Below are positions 63,487 to 64,000 of a stretch of 64,000 nt of DNA, piece after piece; positions within the stretch are counted from its first letter, which is position 1; every line of letters starts with the position of its first letter. The DNA comes from Laetiporus sulphureus 93-53. Taxonomy: Eukaryota > Basidiomycota > Agaricomycetes > Polyporales > Laetiporaceae. Position numbers and translations under genes: made by a program. The stretch lies in contig NW_024468510.1 in assembly GCF_001632365.1 (NCBI RefSeq), forward strand, positions 1,430,074 to 1,494,073. The letters are read 5' to 3'. The notes below the pieces were generated by a model. It was not told where the DNA came from, ran no database searches, and worked only from the letters and a program-made list of their open reading frames with translations.

Positions 63487-63950
63487 GATGGACGTTCATG
63501 TTCAAGAGAGGGTGCGTGCCAGAGCGGCCTGCATTAAGCCATCCTCATTGCCGGTCGAACACTCTGCGTCGCCTGCCCCGGGCCCATAGCTACATATCGA
63601 GGAGTCGATCGACGCTTCCCGCCACGCACCGGCCTGCATATGACAGTATCTGATGTTCGATTTGTGTAAATCCAGGCACCCGTTGCTGCATTGCACGACT
63701 TTGTACGTACAGATTTCGTGAGCTCGAGAGACAGCTTGCAATTGTTTCTTCAGAATAATGAATGGTTGCAAAGCAAGCGCTTCGCGTGAATGCTCCTGCA
63801 AATCATAGCGAGTACTACACAGTCGATCGTGATCGAATGTACATTGATGAGACACCGCGTTAATGCTTGGCCAGGAACCATTTACTTATCTCTCATTGAT
63901 ACCCACCTCCCGACGATACCTTTCCTCCTTTTTCTTTTTCTTATTCCACC
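63487..63950. promoter_or_regulatory. Divergent promoter region at the right edge
   Basis: Between the coiled-coil gene (ATG at 63486, minus) and the amidohydrolase (ATG at 63951, plus). The plus-strand leader is pyrimidine-rich (TTTCCTCCTTTTTCTTTTTC). A minus frame at 63502-63855 lacks an ATG at its start and any domain. Confidence 0.6.
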
Positions 63951-64000
63951 ATGGCTGCTGCATCCAGGAGACTCCTCGTCGACGTGCACACCCACGTCTA
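63951..64000 (+). CDS. Amidohydrolase-family protein, first 16 codons
   Basis: Start context ACCATGGCTGCTGC. The peptide MAAASRRLLVDVHTHVY contains the first metal-binding motif DVHTH of the amidohydrolase superfamily (ACMSD-like TIM-barrel decarboxylases and hydrolases). It runs off the right edge, so the substrate is unknown. Confidence 0.65.
   Translation, partial: MAAASRRLLVDVHTHV

Noticed and set aside
63502..63855. 117-codon minus frame with several Cys residues
   Set aside because: Begins at a GTG, has no regular zinc-finger spacing, and lies in a divergent promoter.

Overview
The window is fungal, most likely from an agaricomycete basidiomycete (this is inference). Almost every gene is split by many short introns of about 47-65 nt with GT..AG borders. 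Genes are tightly packed on both strands. The protein set is that of a filamentous basidiomycete: Met2, a SAC/5-phosphatase, Sec15, Cft2, two alpha-tubulins, a Gemin2/Brr1 homolog and a Kre9-like wall protein. There is no operon structure, and single reading frames rarely cover a whole gene, so the spans below are gene models joined across introns.

Layout. 1-418: 5' part of an aldehyde dehydrogenase running off the left edge. 1167-2945: homoserine O-acetyltransferase. About 3-7.5 kb is gene-poor and holds one or two unrecognised exon sets and a 77-bp tandem duplication. 7.5-13.2 kb: a disordered protein, ESCRT-III Did2/CHMP1 and the ER/Golgi cargo receptor Svp26/TEX261. 13.7-17.9 kb: a synaptojanin-type phosphoinositide phosphatase. 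18-21.7 kb: SF3A3/Prp9 and eIF4A3/Fal1, divergent across 146 bp. 22-26.3 kb: exocyst Sec15 and Arf1. 26.9-33 kb: Cft2/CPSF100, a HAD sugar-phosphate phosphatase and a Bin3 RNA-cap methyltransferase. 33.8-37.7 kb: two alpha-tubulin paralogs in tandem. 38.3-45.8 kb: a long HSL-type alpha/beta hydrolase, a dual-specificity phosphatase and a protoglobin. 46.1-52 kb: a two-ORF non-LTR retrotransposon on the minus strand whose 3' end lies in an 800-base run of N. 53.5-58.1 kb: a lysine-rich putative nuclear protein, a Gemin2/Brr1 homolog and a Kre9-like GPI protein. 58.1-61.8 kb: a repeat-rich stretch with one complete TA-flanked MITE. 61.8-64 kb: an unrecognised coiled-coil gene and the first bases of an amidohydrolase.

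How the genes work together. Two themes recur. The first is RNA biogenesis: SF3A3, eIF4A3, Cft2, Bin3 and Gemin2. The second is membrane traffic: Did2, Svp26, the SAC/5-phosphatase, Sec15 and Arf1. These look like housekeeping neighbours rather than one pathway. The most interesting items are the protoglobin, the intact LINE with an ATGA ORF1/ORF2 junction, the divergent tandem alpha-tubulin, the hydrolase with a roughly 200-residue disordered insert and a GC-AG intron, the MITE family, and several unrecognised genes. I found no clear evidence of a wholly new biological system.
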